DNA of 64,000 nt from Corallium rubrum (lineage: Eukaryota > Cnidaria > Anthozoa > Scleralcyonacea > Coralliidae), in NCBI GenBank assembly GCA_964035015.1, contig OZ035997.1, positions 16,895,463-16,959,462 of the forward strand. The letters run 5' to 3'. Below are positions 35,398 to 47,300 of the stretch, piece by piece. The stretch's first letter is position 1; every line of letters begins with the position of its first letter. A program made the translations under genes and the position numbers. Below the pieces are notes generated by a model. The model worked only from the letters and a program-made list of their open reading frames with translations. It had not been told where the DNA came from and did no database searches.

Positions 35398-38300
35398 TTA
35401 ATTAAGTTGTACCTCGGTATCGTTCTCCAATCTCTCAAATATTAACTTAAAATCATTGAAGTTTGGGCGTCTGTCTGGATCACTTAACCAACATTCTTGC
35501 ATTACTGAGTACCTAAAAAAATAAAAACCGTGATAATCTAGAATGTATAAAAAAACTGGTTTAAACGCCAGAATATATCATGTGTTAATATTGTACCACA
35601 TTGGACTTACTGTTCCTGGTCACTATCATATATAATTATGCATGTCAGGTTATATAATCACAATATTCGTCACTTTCATAATTTATCCTGTATTTATTGT
35701 TACGATTTTGAATTGCTTAAGTGCGTAGCCCGGAACTTTGAATGAGTCTCGTGTATTTTGCTCTAGATAATCTACAAAAATAATCACTGGAGAAAGGATC
35801 AAGACTCACGTTGCCCTAACCCACATCTTCGTCTTCATCTATTCCTTACAAGCTAGCCAATTTTTCCTTACAAGCTATTCCTTATTTTACTGATCAGTTT
35901 ATCCAGACTCGTTTCATTATAGCAAAGCTAAGCATAACAATTGGTCCCGCTATATAAATATAATCAGATATAAAAAAATATTGTTACACACAGATATTTG
36001 TGGGGGGAAATTTTCCGCTAGCTTAACTGCCAATACTTCCTAAGTTGATGGTGTTTTTTTTATCGTATCTATTGTAATATTTTTGTGGATATACAGGGGG
36101 TTGCCAAAAAAAAGGAGCCCCCCTTTCCAAAACTAAAATAGACAAATAAAAGTCGTAATTCTTATTTTTTATTAGATAATGATAGGAAAAACACTCTGAC
36201 ATGATCAAAAATCCTTAATACTGTCCTAAGCACACAAAAGTTAATAGGCAATAGGATATCCACGGCTTTTGATAACTTTTCGACAGCGCCTTGGCATACT
36301 TTCTGCAAGTTTATGAAGGTAATCGTCGCTGAGATTCTCCCATGTCTGTTTCAAACACTGAAACAATTGTTCCTCACTTTGGCATGTACGTTTATTCAGT
36401 TTTCTGTTAAGCTCTGCCCACAAATTTTCAATTGGATTCAAGTCTGGGCTTTGTGGTGGCCAAAAAAGCAGTTCAATATGCTGATTCCTGAGATAATTTG
36501 TCACGACATTGGCTGTGTGTTTTGGATCATTGTCATGCTGAAAAATGAAGTTATCTCCGTGAAGTCGTCGGGCTGAAGGTCTCATTTGACTGATTAATAT
36601 TTGACGATATCTTTCTTTTGTTAATATTCCTTTTATTTGATGAAATGCTCCAACTCCCTTAAACGAGAAACATCCCCATACCCTAATTTTTTTCTGGTGC
36701 TTTAAAGTTCCTTGCAAACATCTAGGTGAAAACTGTTGCTTTCGAAGACGCCAGACATAAGATCGATTTTGGCGGCGGAGGACAAATGGTGATTCATCAG
36801 ACCAGACGACCTTCTTCCATTGACCGACTGTCCAGTGACGATAGCGTTTAGCAAATTTTAGCCGCTTACGCCGATTTACACTGCTCACAAAAGGTTTTCT
36901 TGTGTTGAGACACTTCTTATAATTCCTTTCATGAAGGCGGCGCTGCGCTGTTCGACGTGATATTTCGGTAGATGTGCGGTCTTTCAGTGACTCTGAGAGG
37001 TCAGCCGTGCTTGGACAGACATCGGAGGGATCACGTTGTCTCACAGCTTCTCTGATTAAAAACCGATCTTCTCGAACTGTTGTCTTTCGCGGTCGTCCAG
37101 ATCCAGGTTTTCTCTCTCCACTATCTCCTTTCCTCAAACGCGAACAGAGCTTCTTTGACCAGGAATAGCTGAGACCTCTCTCCTCCGCAGAGGCTTTGCG
37201 TGGATAATGAGGTTTAACATGAAGTAGCTACGTGCTACGAGGGAAAACCGCTAGTGGAAGAAACGTGGGCGTAAGGTCAGAGGCGTGCGGTGAACCCTGG
37301 GAAGACGGAAAACGAGAAAAGAAGCCTCTGCCAGATAATGTGCCGTTCTCTGGACAAATCCGCGGTTCTCTGGTCATGGCAGACAGCGACGATAGTTTGC
37401 ACGAAGTACATTGTTTTCTTCAAGATCTAAGGCTAGAATGTACTTCTGGATGTTATTCTGAATTTTTCTATGGAATCACCTGCCGAACGGGTCGAAAAAT
37501 TCGAAACGCTGCCAGACTGACAAACGTTTCATCGAACGTTGTCAACTGCCTGGAAGCTTTCCACTCCTGATTAAGTATTAACTTGATAAACAAAGCCGAC
37601 GAACAGCGCTAGAAATATTCTCGGTGCTAACTTTCTACGACATAATGGTAAGATCTATGTTTACAACAGTTCGTCCTTTGATGAATGATAAACTTTCTCA
37701 TGTAGCGTTTGTTTTATAATTTTATTTGCATAAATTCAAAACCGGAAAATCCTGTCCTTGTGTTGCAGTAACATTGTCGAGTTGAGAAGTATCAGCGATT
37801 TAAATGTGTCTTTTGTCCACAGTTTAGTGATTTCCGACTTTTGCGTAGTAGATTTGTTGATTATATAATGAAATCCCGAGTCTGGCGCCTAGTCCATCAC
37901 GGAATTTGGGCGCCATATTGACATTATCTGGCAGAGGCTCATTTTCTTTCCCTCTTCCCATCATTCCCCGCGCGTCTTCCCTCACCCGCACGCCTGCCCC
38001 TCCGAGCCTCTGCGGAGGAGAGAGAGCTGAGACCGTATTCGTCCGCCACTTGCCGAGCATTCCATCCAGCACGAAGAGAGCCCACAATCTGCTGATTTCT
38101 TGCAAACTTCTTCTTGGCCTTTTCTTCTTGTTGTTGTTTCTTAGTTGCCATATCTTCCAAACTGACTACAACGAAACTGAGAAAATTTCAACTTCTATTT
38201 GAATACGGAAATTGTGCGCAACGAATGTGGGATACTTGTTCGCACTTATACCGTTCTCGCGCATGTCCCTTTAGCCTTTTAACGTAAGAAACCCTCTTTT

Positions 38301-41300
38301 TCATGGCAGCTCCTTTTTTGGCAACCCCCTGTATTTTGCCCTGATTTCTGAATATCGTTTATAATTTTGAATGGACCCTATATAATTTTCTTCCTTTCTG
38401 AACTGGCCCAACAGCCTTCTGAACCAATCCTAGCAACCTTCAGTTGTATTGGCCCGCTGGAAGTTCCCCCAGTGGCCTTCCGCTACTGCCATATTCTCAT
38501 TATTTGTATTTTTATCATCGTCATCATCCACGTCTTAAGTTACGCTGTTCTCATCTATATTTCCTATCTCCACTTGTATTCCCATCCACATTTTCGTCAT
38601 ATCTACATTTATTCATCCTCGATTATTCACATCTTATCTGACATTAGTTCGTACTTATCTTCACTCTTATTCTTATCGTTCATATTATCTTTATTCTTAT
38701 TTTTACTGGCACAACCTTGTCCCAACTCCAACCCATCAATTTTTATTCTTACTCTTATTTCTATCTCCATAATAAAACAAAAAATAATACGTATACATCT
38801 TACAATTTATCGCTGATGATTGCGGGCCTTAACATTCTGTAGCCTCTTTCGAGTTTATTAACAAGATGGCGTGCGTCCATGTTAGGGTATGGTTCTTCAC
38901 CTCAAGAAAGAAAAAGTATATTCCTTAAAGGACGTTGGCAATAAAAATTAAGTTCGTCTAATTTGAAAGAACTCGTCAAATTGTAATTGAAAATCGTTTA
39001 TAACTTTTTGTATTTTTCTTCGTTTTCAATATATTCCAGTTTGTTTGATATGAAAATTAGATGATCTCTGACGCCAGGAGCAGGGTAAGTATTTTCACAC
39101 CTAGCAAAATCAATTATATCTCTAAGTTTGTTTAACGGAATAACTTGAAACTGTGCACATAAAAACGCCTTGTGACACTAAACATTTTGTTTTGAGCAAT
39201 CATAGATGTATAAGTGATTTTGTAATGTATAAAATAATAAAAATAATGTACCCTGCTCCTGACGTCAGAGATCATCTAATTTACATATCAAACAAACTGA
39301 AATATTTTAAAAACGAAGAAAAAGTTGTAAAAGTTCAAATGTGACAAACGTCATTTTTTATTACCAATGTCCTTTAACATAAACTTAAATTAGTTACTTA
39401 TTCTTCTTTGGCGTTTTAGTTCTAAGTAACGCCCAAACACTTGATGGAAGTCTCTCCATAAGGGGTAGACTTGATTTCCAGCACTATTGATTGCCATTTT
39501 GAGCTTATGAGATAATTTATGCAATAACCCCAATCATCCCTATAATGTTTGCCTGCTGAAAATGTGCAGGCTCGTTTGCGATTGGTGCAAATCAACAATA
39601 GACAAGCTCACAAGTCCAGCCGTGATATTCGGGGAGGTGAATGCCAGGGCCCGAGATACGGCCCGAAATCGAGCCTGCGTAAGTTATAGGGGTAAAAGCT
39701 TCAGTACAGTTCAATAAAATGTTTACCAAAAGTAAATATCTCAAACAGGACTATACCATAACTCCATCTGCAATACATAAAAAAAGGAATTTGTTACGAT
39801 ATTAATTATTTCCTTAAAGACTATACTACAAAAGTATTGTAACTGACCAACCGCAACGTGACTGTGGGGTCAAATCTACTGTTTGCACTCCTGGCAAATT
39901 GTATCAAGGCAATTAAAAACCAAAAATTTTAATATGTTTCTCCTTAACGTAATGCTTTTGCTCAAAACGGCGTTAGACTTTCTTTATGAGTATTTCAGTA
40001 GTACACAAACTTTTTAACATAAATTTTTAGTTTCTACACTGCCTATACGAAGCCATTAACTTTTATAAACTATGTGATAAAGTCGCCCTAAGCTTAGAAC
40101 TCTGCATGTGACATATGATATAGTAGTGATAAAGTTATGAAGTTTACGGCTTGAAAAAGGTTTATGTTAATGGAAACAACACTTTAATTTAATTTAATTC
40201 CTTTTAATTATTAAAGTACTCTGGATTAGTTTAGTTTAATCGCACTGCATTATAACACTTCAACTACTTCACTTATTGTCTTCTTGATAATTAGTATTAT
40301 ATAGCAAATTCGATATGAAATTAAACTAAAGACAAAATAAAATAGAACTGGTTAAAGTGCCTATGAAACAAAAATTAAGTTTGTCTTATTTAAAAGAACA
40401 CTTAAAATGATAGAGAAACATATTTTGCAGTTTTTGGTTTCCTTGCTTCGTTTTCGAGATATTTCAGTTTGTTTGATATGTAAATATGATAACTTTACGT
40501 CAATCTTTGCATAATGACTTATCGCAAAAGATTATAAATCTCCGTTATTGCCAAACAAAAACACTTAAAATTTACACAGACTCTGCTCAACACTCACACA
40601 TGGTTCCTAATTCACCAAGTGCTTTTGTTCAAACTGTGACGTAACTTTATCTTATAAGTCAAATTTACATATCAAACAAACTGAAATATCTCAAAAACGA
40701 ACTAAGGAAACGAAAATCTACAAAATGTGTTATATTATCATTTTAAGCGTTCTTTCAAATAAGACAAACTTAATTTTCGTTTCATAAGCACTTTACTTTT
40801 TGCTTTTATATTTGTTCGGGAAAAAGTTGGGGTAATTTGCGGTTCCCCAATTAATAAAGATTTGTTTTTAATTTAATTTACTTACACATCGCTTTTGGTT
40901 GTGTAAATGTCGTAAAGAAGTCCTTCAATCGAAGTCCATTTGACTGGAATTTTTCCCTATTTTATCATGATTTTTTGAATTAAAGAAAAGAAAAAAAGTT
41001 TATAAAAAGAAAAGTTAATGTGAGTCAAAGATAATTGCATAATTATTTTAACTATATTTATTATTTTGGTATCATATTGCCTACAATACAACTCGCTCTC
41101 ACTTTTCTATATAAACGGCAGCATGCAACTTCTCCTCGTTGTCAGTTTAACACGTAATATTTCATGCTCAACCTCATTAATAATTCATGAAGAAAACACA
41201 ATGGAAATCCGTTACCGACCAACGGTTTACAACTTGTTGGTAAATGTGGTAATAAACTCCCATAAATTAGTAAGACAACTTTTACCTCAATTTCTCTTTA

Positions 41301-44300
41301 AATTTACAGATTCGTTTAAGAAGCTATATGCCAAACACACAAAATCCTGACTCTTTCCTGTCCAAATCGGTCTTTTGTATTTTATTCTGACTAACGCCAG
41401 ACGATTTTACTCACCTCACATGGGGAAGCCCTCGCACAGGAATGAGTTAAACTATAACTATATTTATACTGGATGACCCTATCAGTTATATCTAAACTGT
41501 TATCCCTAGAGGCCAAGTAAGGGTCATCCCTCATTAGTTCAGTGTTACTACAGGAGGAAATCGGAGTACCCAGTGAAAATTTGTGATGTTTTGTAGAGTG
41601 AAACTAGAAGCATTTTTCTCATGCGCGGCCAAGGTGAAATTTTCCGTCATATATAACTGCTGAGAGCAAGAATCGAACCCGGGTCGCAGAGGTGAAAGGC
41701 ACGTGATTTGAAAACATCGAGACCTTAGTGTGTTCTCAAGTCTTCTCAACGACCTCTCGTGTATGAAATATTATATACATCAAACATGAAAAAATGTTTG
41801 GTTTCATGATCAAACACCAACAAGTGTGTTAAAAACACAAGGCTAACTTCGAAATACATGCATGTTTTCATATCACATCAAACACAACTTTCGATTGTCT
41901 AATATTGCCAGTTTCAAATTGAATCAGTATTTTAAGGAAATTTAAGGTAAAAGTTGGCTTAATTTAATTTATGTATTGGTGTTTGATCACATATCCAAAC
42001 TACTTCTCAGCATTTATTAATACTGATTTACTTTGTTTTTATCTTATAAATTATAAATAATGAGATTGGGAACAATAAATAGAATACCCAAAATCGTTGT
42101 TTTACTGTTAATTAACCTATGCACTGCCACAGTATACCGATATATTATTATACCTTTGATCTCCGCATATAAGGCTCTTGGGCAGTTGTATGTCGTGCAA
42201 ATCCAAAATCAGTCACTTTGCAAGTGTTATCCTTTGAGAGCAAAACATTCCGTGCAGCTAAATCGCGATGAACCACCTGAAGGGAAATGAAAAACCGATT
42301 TAACACATCTCTGTTCGAAGGTTTTCCCAGAGAAATATAAAATTGTCAGGGGTAAACAAGAATTTAAATCCAATTTGGACACAATCTGGCTCCGTCACCT
42401 GCTCCAGGAATCTTTGGTACTAGCTAAAAGCTAGCTGATACCTATATTTTCTGTTTAATTTCTTGTTTAATATTGCGCACGTAAATAATCTAAAAAGACA
42501 CAAATAAAACCCTCCGAAATCGCCCTTACATTGCTCAAGCTGCTGTTACACGATGCCACTTTTCTTGCAACTTGCAGAAATTTTACCCATTGAAAAAAAC
42601 TCGCAAGTTACCTAGAGGGGGGTTTGCACGCCGACATATTTTCCTCGAATATGTAATCGTCGAAGTGGTCCGCCAATGTTGTTTATTCCAAGGAGCGTTT
42701 GACCCCAGTCTCGAGTGCGGGCGCTATTCTGAAGTTCTCACACCTGATTGGTTAGCATGGAAAATAACTTACGTTGTGTTGCGACAGGAAGTCCATTGCG
42801 TTTGCTATTTCTTGTGCAAAAGTAAACAAATCTGCCAATTGGATTTTCTTTGACGTACGAAGTTTGCAACTGTTACGAGTTTCTCGATTCTTTCGTAGAA
42901 ATGTTAATAAATCACCATGTTGTGCAAATTCTGTCACCACCAAAAACGCACCTAATAGTTGTTACGTACAGTAGTGTAGATTATTAAACAAGCATTTTAG
43001 TTAAAACGATAGCTGCTGTTAGTTAATTCTGGTTTACTTATCAATTTTTTTACTCATTTATATATAATTTCTTTTAGGTCTTTTTTAGTTTGTAGTCGTT
43101 AATAAACATTAGAATTGTGTTTGGTGTGTGATTTCATCCTTGACGTTTTATTTGATTATTTGATCAGCAACTTTTTTTGTATCAGTTTTACCCATAGTTA
43201 AATATGTATATTTTTAGATTTAATTCTATCTATACGTGCTATTAATATATTTTAACTTTTTTTGTGTGAGTGTATATATGTATTTAAATAACATGGGACA
43301 GGTTTGTAAGTATTATCATATTATTATCTACTAAACTAGCACATCAATATTACAATTCTTAAATAAAATACCTGGTTGTTTGACACATCCAAGTAATGTT
43401 ATTACATTAGCGTGCCAAGGAAGTGATTTCATTACATTAAATTCTTGCTCCAAATCTGTTGTATTTTGCGTGTTTTGGTGCTCTCCTAAAAATTACAAGG
43501 AGCAATGTAAAGGTAATTATTTGTGCTTTTTAGAATCATACGACACGACAACACACAAAAAAGTTATAAAAAAACGAAAACACACAAAAATGTTATAATT
43601 AAACTAATGTAAATTATTACATAATTTGATTTCGACCTTTTAGGGACGTTATATAAGCAAATTTGCATCGCACATTAAACAGTGCATAATCAAAAATTTA
43701 CCGCGACCACTTCATCAACTGTTTCCGCGTTGAGTGTTGATAAACACTCAACGCGGAAAAAGGAATTTTTTTTTTTAAATTAGACAAAGCAAAACTGGCC
43801 GCCATTTTGTTCTGTATATGATGGGCAAAATACTTGAAAACTAAAAACCAATCAGATTGCATGAAAAGTACTATTATTTTTTAAACAAAGTAAAACTAGT
43901 CGTCACTTTGTTTTGTTTGGTGTGCAAGATCAGTTTAAGATTAAATAGCTGACTAGTCATATTGCATGTAAAGCACTACTTACTTGCGACGTATATATGA
44001 TAAACTAAATATAAAATGTCTCACCTTGTATTTTTTTAACGGCAACAAATATTAATTTACCATTTTGATCAACAAGTACACCTTTAGTGACTACGCCAAA
44101 CTCCCCACAACCAATAACATTTAAGAGACGTAGTTTCTTAGAATCTATTACCCATAGATCAGGTACGTCGTAAATACTTTCGGGCTGCTAGTCATAAAGC
44201 AATAAATCAATTATAGATCATATCTCGTGCATTCTACGATGAAAGTATCAAGTATATGCATGGAAATTATAATGATAAAATCATGAAAATAACATGTATT

Positions 44301-47300
44301 TAGGGGATTTTAAGATAAAAAATAATTAACCAAGTTCTGTATGGACCATCTTTACTAAATTAGTCAAACATATTTTAATTGATACAACAGAACATAAGAT
44401 TATAGATAGAATTGGGATATTAATTGGACATGGAATGCACCTTCCTAGAAAATTGCATTATATTATAAAATATTTACAATTATATATTAATATAAACCTA
44501 TTAGACATTCTTTTCCAAATGTTAAGTATACTTACTTGTAAATTAAGCTCAATTTCGTGATTTTTGGTGTTAATAGTCCTAAATATCAACGATATCTTCT
44601 ATTATATGTGTGGTAAACTTCACAGCGTCTAACAAATTATGTTGAAGTGCCTTGATAGTACCCAATTTTGTTTTACGCTCATTTTGATAAATAAAAAATA
44701 ATATTTAAATATTAAAATAATAATAATAATAATAATAACAATTTTTTTTTTATTTAAAAGATTTAGTATAAATGAATACACTAGGTATACAAACAAAAGG
44801 ACATGGGGATCCCCTACAAAGTTTGACACCTGTAACCCAACCCATAATAAAAATTTAAACCCTACCCCAATATGCCCATATGAATAACAGAATAGGTACT
44901 ACCTGATACAATAATGGGAAAAAAAAACACGGTATTAACACGAGCACAAAGTGAAAGTGTTAGGATGACGACACAATAATAGTAATATTAAAATATTTAT
45001 GATTAATTAAACCTAAACGTTTATATTAGAAACTGTTTCATTATACTAAGCGTATATAGTTTTATACGGACCATGCAGCCGGTAATAAGGCTGGCACAGC
45101 TAGTAGGGATATAGCTCCACCACTTTTTTGGACTGCTTGTTTCAGCGAAATATTTTCTGAATACGTTCAATAAATCACTTGCACGTACGTTTTAATTAGC
45201 AAAACTGCAAAACGCGTTTTTTTGTGTTTCTGATTCGTTTATAAATTAACAACATATCTAGGCTACAAATAGAAACTTACATGTAGCTATGGTCTGACGA
45301 TTCACCTTCATTTGTAGTCCTCATCCTGTTTGCTTCATGTTCCTGACAGTCCTGTTGGTTAAATCTCTTTATTATTCCTACTAGAAATCGAGGGAAAATA
45401 AGCTTAATTTAAAGAGAATATATAGATAACATTTTTCTATAAAAAACTGCGCAAACTAAATTCTTTGTTTACTGCGGGAGCAATAAGAGTGTTTATAAAA
45501 TATTTTTGAAATTTATTTGCTCGTTCCGACTAATTTATCTTATACATGGATTTTATTTTTTAACCATCCAGCAGGAATTACGATTAAATAACCAAAAACA
45601 ATCAAATTCAAAACAGAAAATTGTCCAAACAAGTTTCAGTCAACCGGGAATTTTTACATTATATGCATGGTGCAATGGTACAATATCAATAGTAACATCA
45701 CACTTGACATGGTTTTCCAAAGCACTTGAATCAAGTGCCATTTTAAATTTGACAGGATTTCCAATTACAAAAACATTAATTTCAATCAAATCTTCAAGAA
45801 ATTTTTCCTTAGAAATTTTCTCAGTGGATTACACTATTGTCTAGTTTAATAAAATTAAAAAAACAACTTTTCAAGTAGCAAATGCACCACAGGCCATTAA
45901 AATAAATTATCACACATGTTATAGATTTTAGTAAAGAATGTAAACAGGGCCGCCGAGAAGGGTGGCTAGGAGGGTAAGTTGCCCCAGGCCCCCAACTTGA
46001 GAAGGGCCCCCTAAATTTTTTGAGATTTTTTGAGAGTTTTTGACGTAAGAAAACATGAGTCTCAGAAATCGTAAAGGTCAGTAACACTAACTTCATTTTT
46101 AGACAACCCAGGGGACCAGGGGACATAGACACGACCCTATGACGTGTGACGTTTATCAGGGCCCCCCAAATCGAACCACGTGACGTCATCAGGAGCCCAT
46201 TTCTTTTTAAATTTTGAAGTAACATAATCAGTTTATCCGTTTACAATCTCACTGAATAGTAGACACCGAAAAACTTACGGTATTTAATAAGCAATATCGT
46301 GGAAATGATAAAGCCAAAGGCAACTGCGGCTGACCCAATGACGATAAAAATAACTTTAACGTCGTTCTTTGTGTATATTTGATTCTTTCTAATTGGCCAG
46401 CCCCCCAGAATTTCGATTTCATTTAGAGTACTGTTCTGTAAAAACAAAACTGAAAAGACAGAATAATTAAACTTGTGTACCGCAATCATGTTTGTTTGGG
46501 GTTTTTTCTTTTAATTAAACCAGCTTTCATGCATATTGTTATTGTATATACAATAACAAATTAGATATCTTTTATCTATCTAGAACAAAAAAAACAAAAA
46601 AAAACAAAAAAAATACTCTATTTTAACCGTTTTGTGCAAAACGTTTCTACCAACGTTGTAATTTAGTATAAATTAAACGTTGCATACATGATTAATTTTA
46701 ATTCTTACGCAACAGTGTAATTGTTCTATGCTAATTTCTAGAATCAAAATAGCGAAAGTTTGTATATTTCATCTGAACTTTTACCTTGACTGGAGGAGCC
46801 ACATATTTTGGTTGAAAGGACAATCTTTGCATTCATTGATGTTGTGAATATTTTTTCCACTGTGACTCTTGTTGCAAAACCTGTCGTAGTAACCGTGGAT
46901 GATTTAGGTATGACAGGTGATGAAAAAATAATAAATGGGCTTGAAGATCGACCTTGAAAAAGATTTAATGTTTCTGTTAACTGACAGCTTTCCGGTTTTA
47001 ACGAAACTCTTCATCAAGATTTCAAATAAGAGCAGGGTTTTTGTCAGGATTCTCAAGATGGAAAGAGTCGTGCATTTATAATACCAGAGTGTTCTACCCA
47101 TAACATGCAAAGACGTATAGTCCCATAGGGTAGAGATGGTTTGTTACGAGACAAGTTGCCTAAAGCATTTTAAAGACTTTAAGACCCCGTTTACACGATA
47201 CCGGTACAATTTGAAAACGAAACAAAATCATGCTGGTATGCAAATACAGCATATAACATTTCATGTTATTTTTGTGCCAGTATCGTGTAAACGCAAGGCC

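Larger units (their letters stand above)
36094..38331 (-). mobile_element. Tc1/mariner transposon in the last intron of gene A
   Basis: Ends CAGGGGGTTGCCAAAAAAAA and its reverse complement are flanked by TA (36092-36093 and 38332-38333). It contains a DD34E transposase on the minus strand. An 849-bp foreign element at 37176-38024 interrupts the transposase. The element lies between RTK exons 14 and 15, in the same orientation as the gene. Confidence 0.92.

Noticed and set aside
38367-38816. Plus-strand 149-codon open frame rich in Ile/Leu/Ser
   Set aside because: Low-complexity composition, no homology signal, and its end overlaps the minus-strand kinase exon at 38804-38900.
46785-46880. Alternative frame of gene A exon 3 with several cysteines (EGF-like appearance)
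   Set aside because: It needs phase-2 entry and exit, which matches neither the Ig exon nor the microexon.
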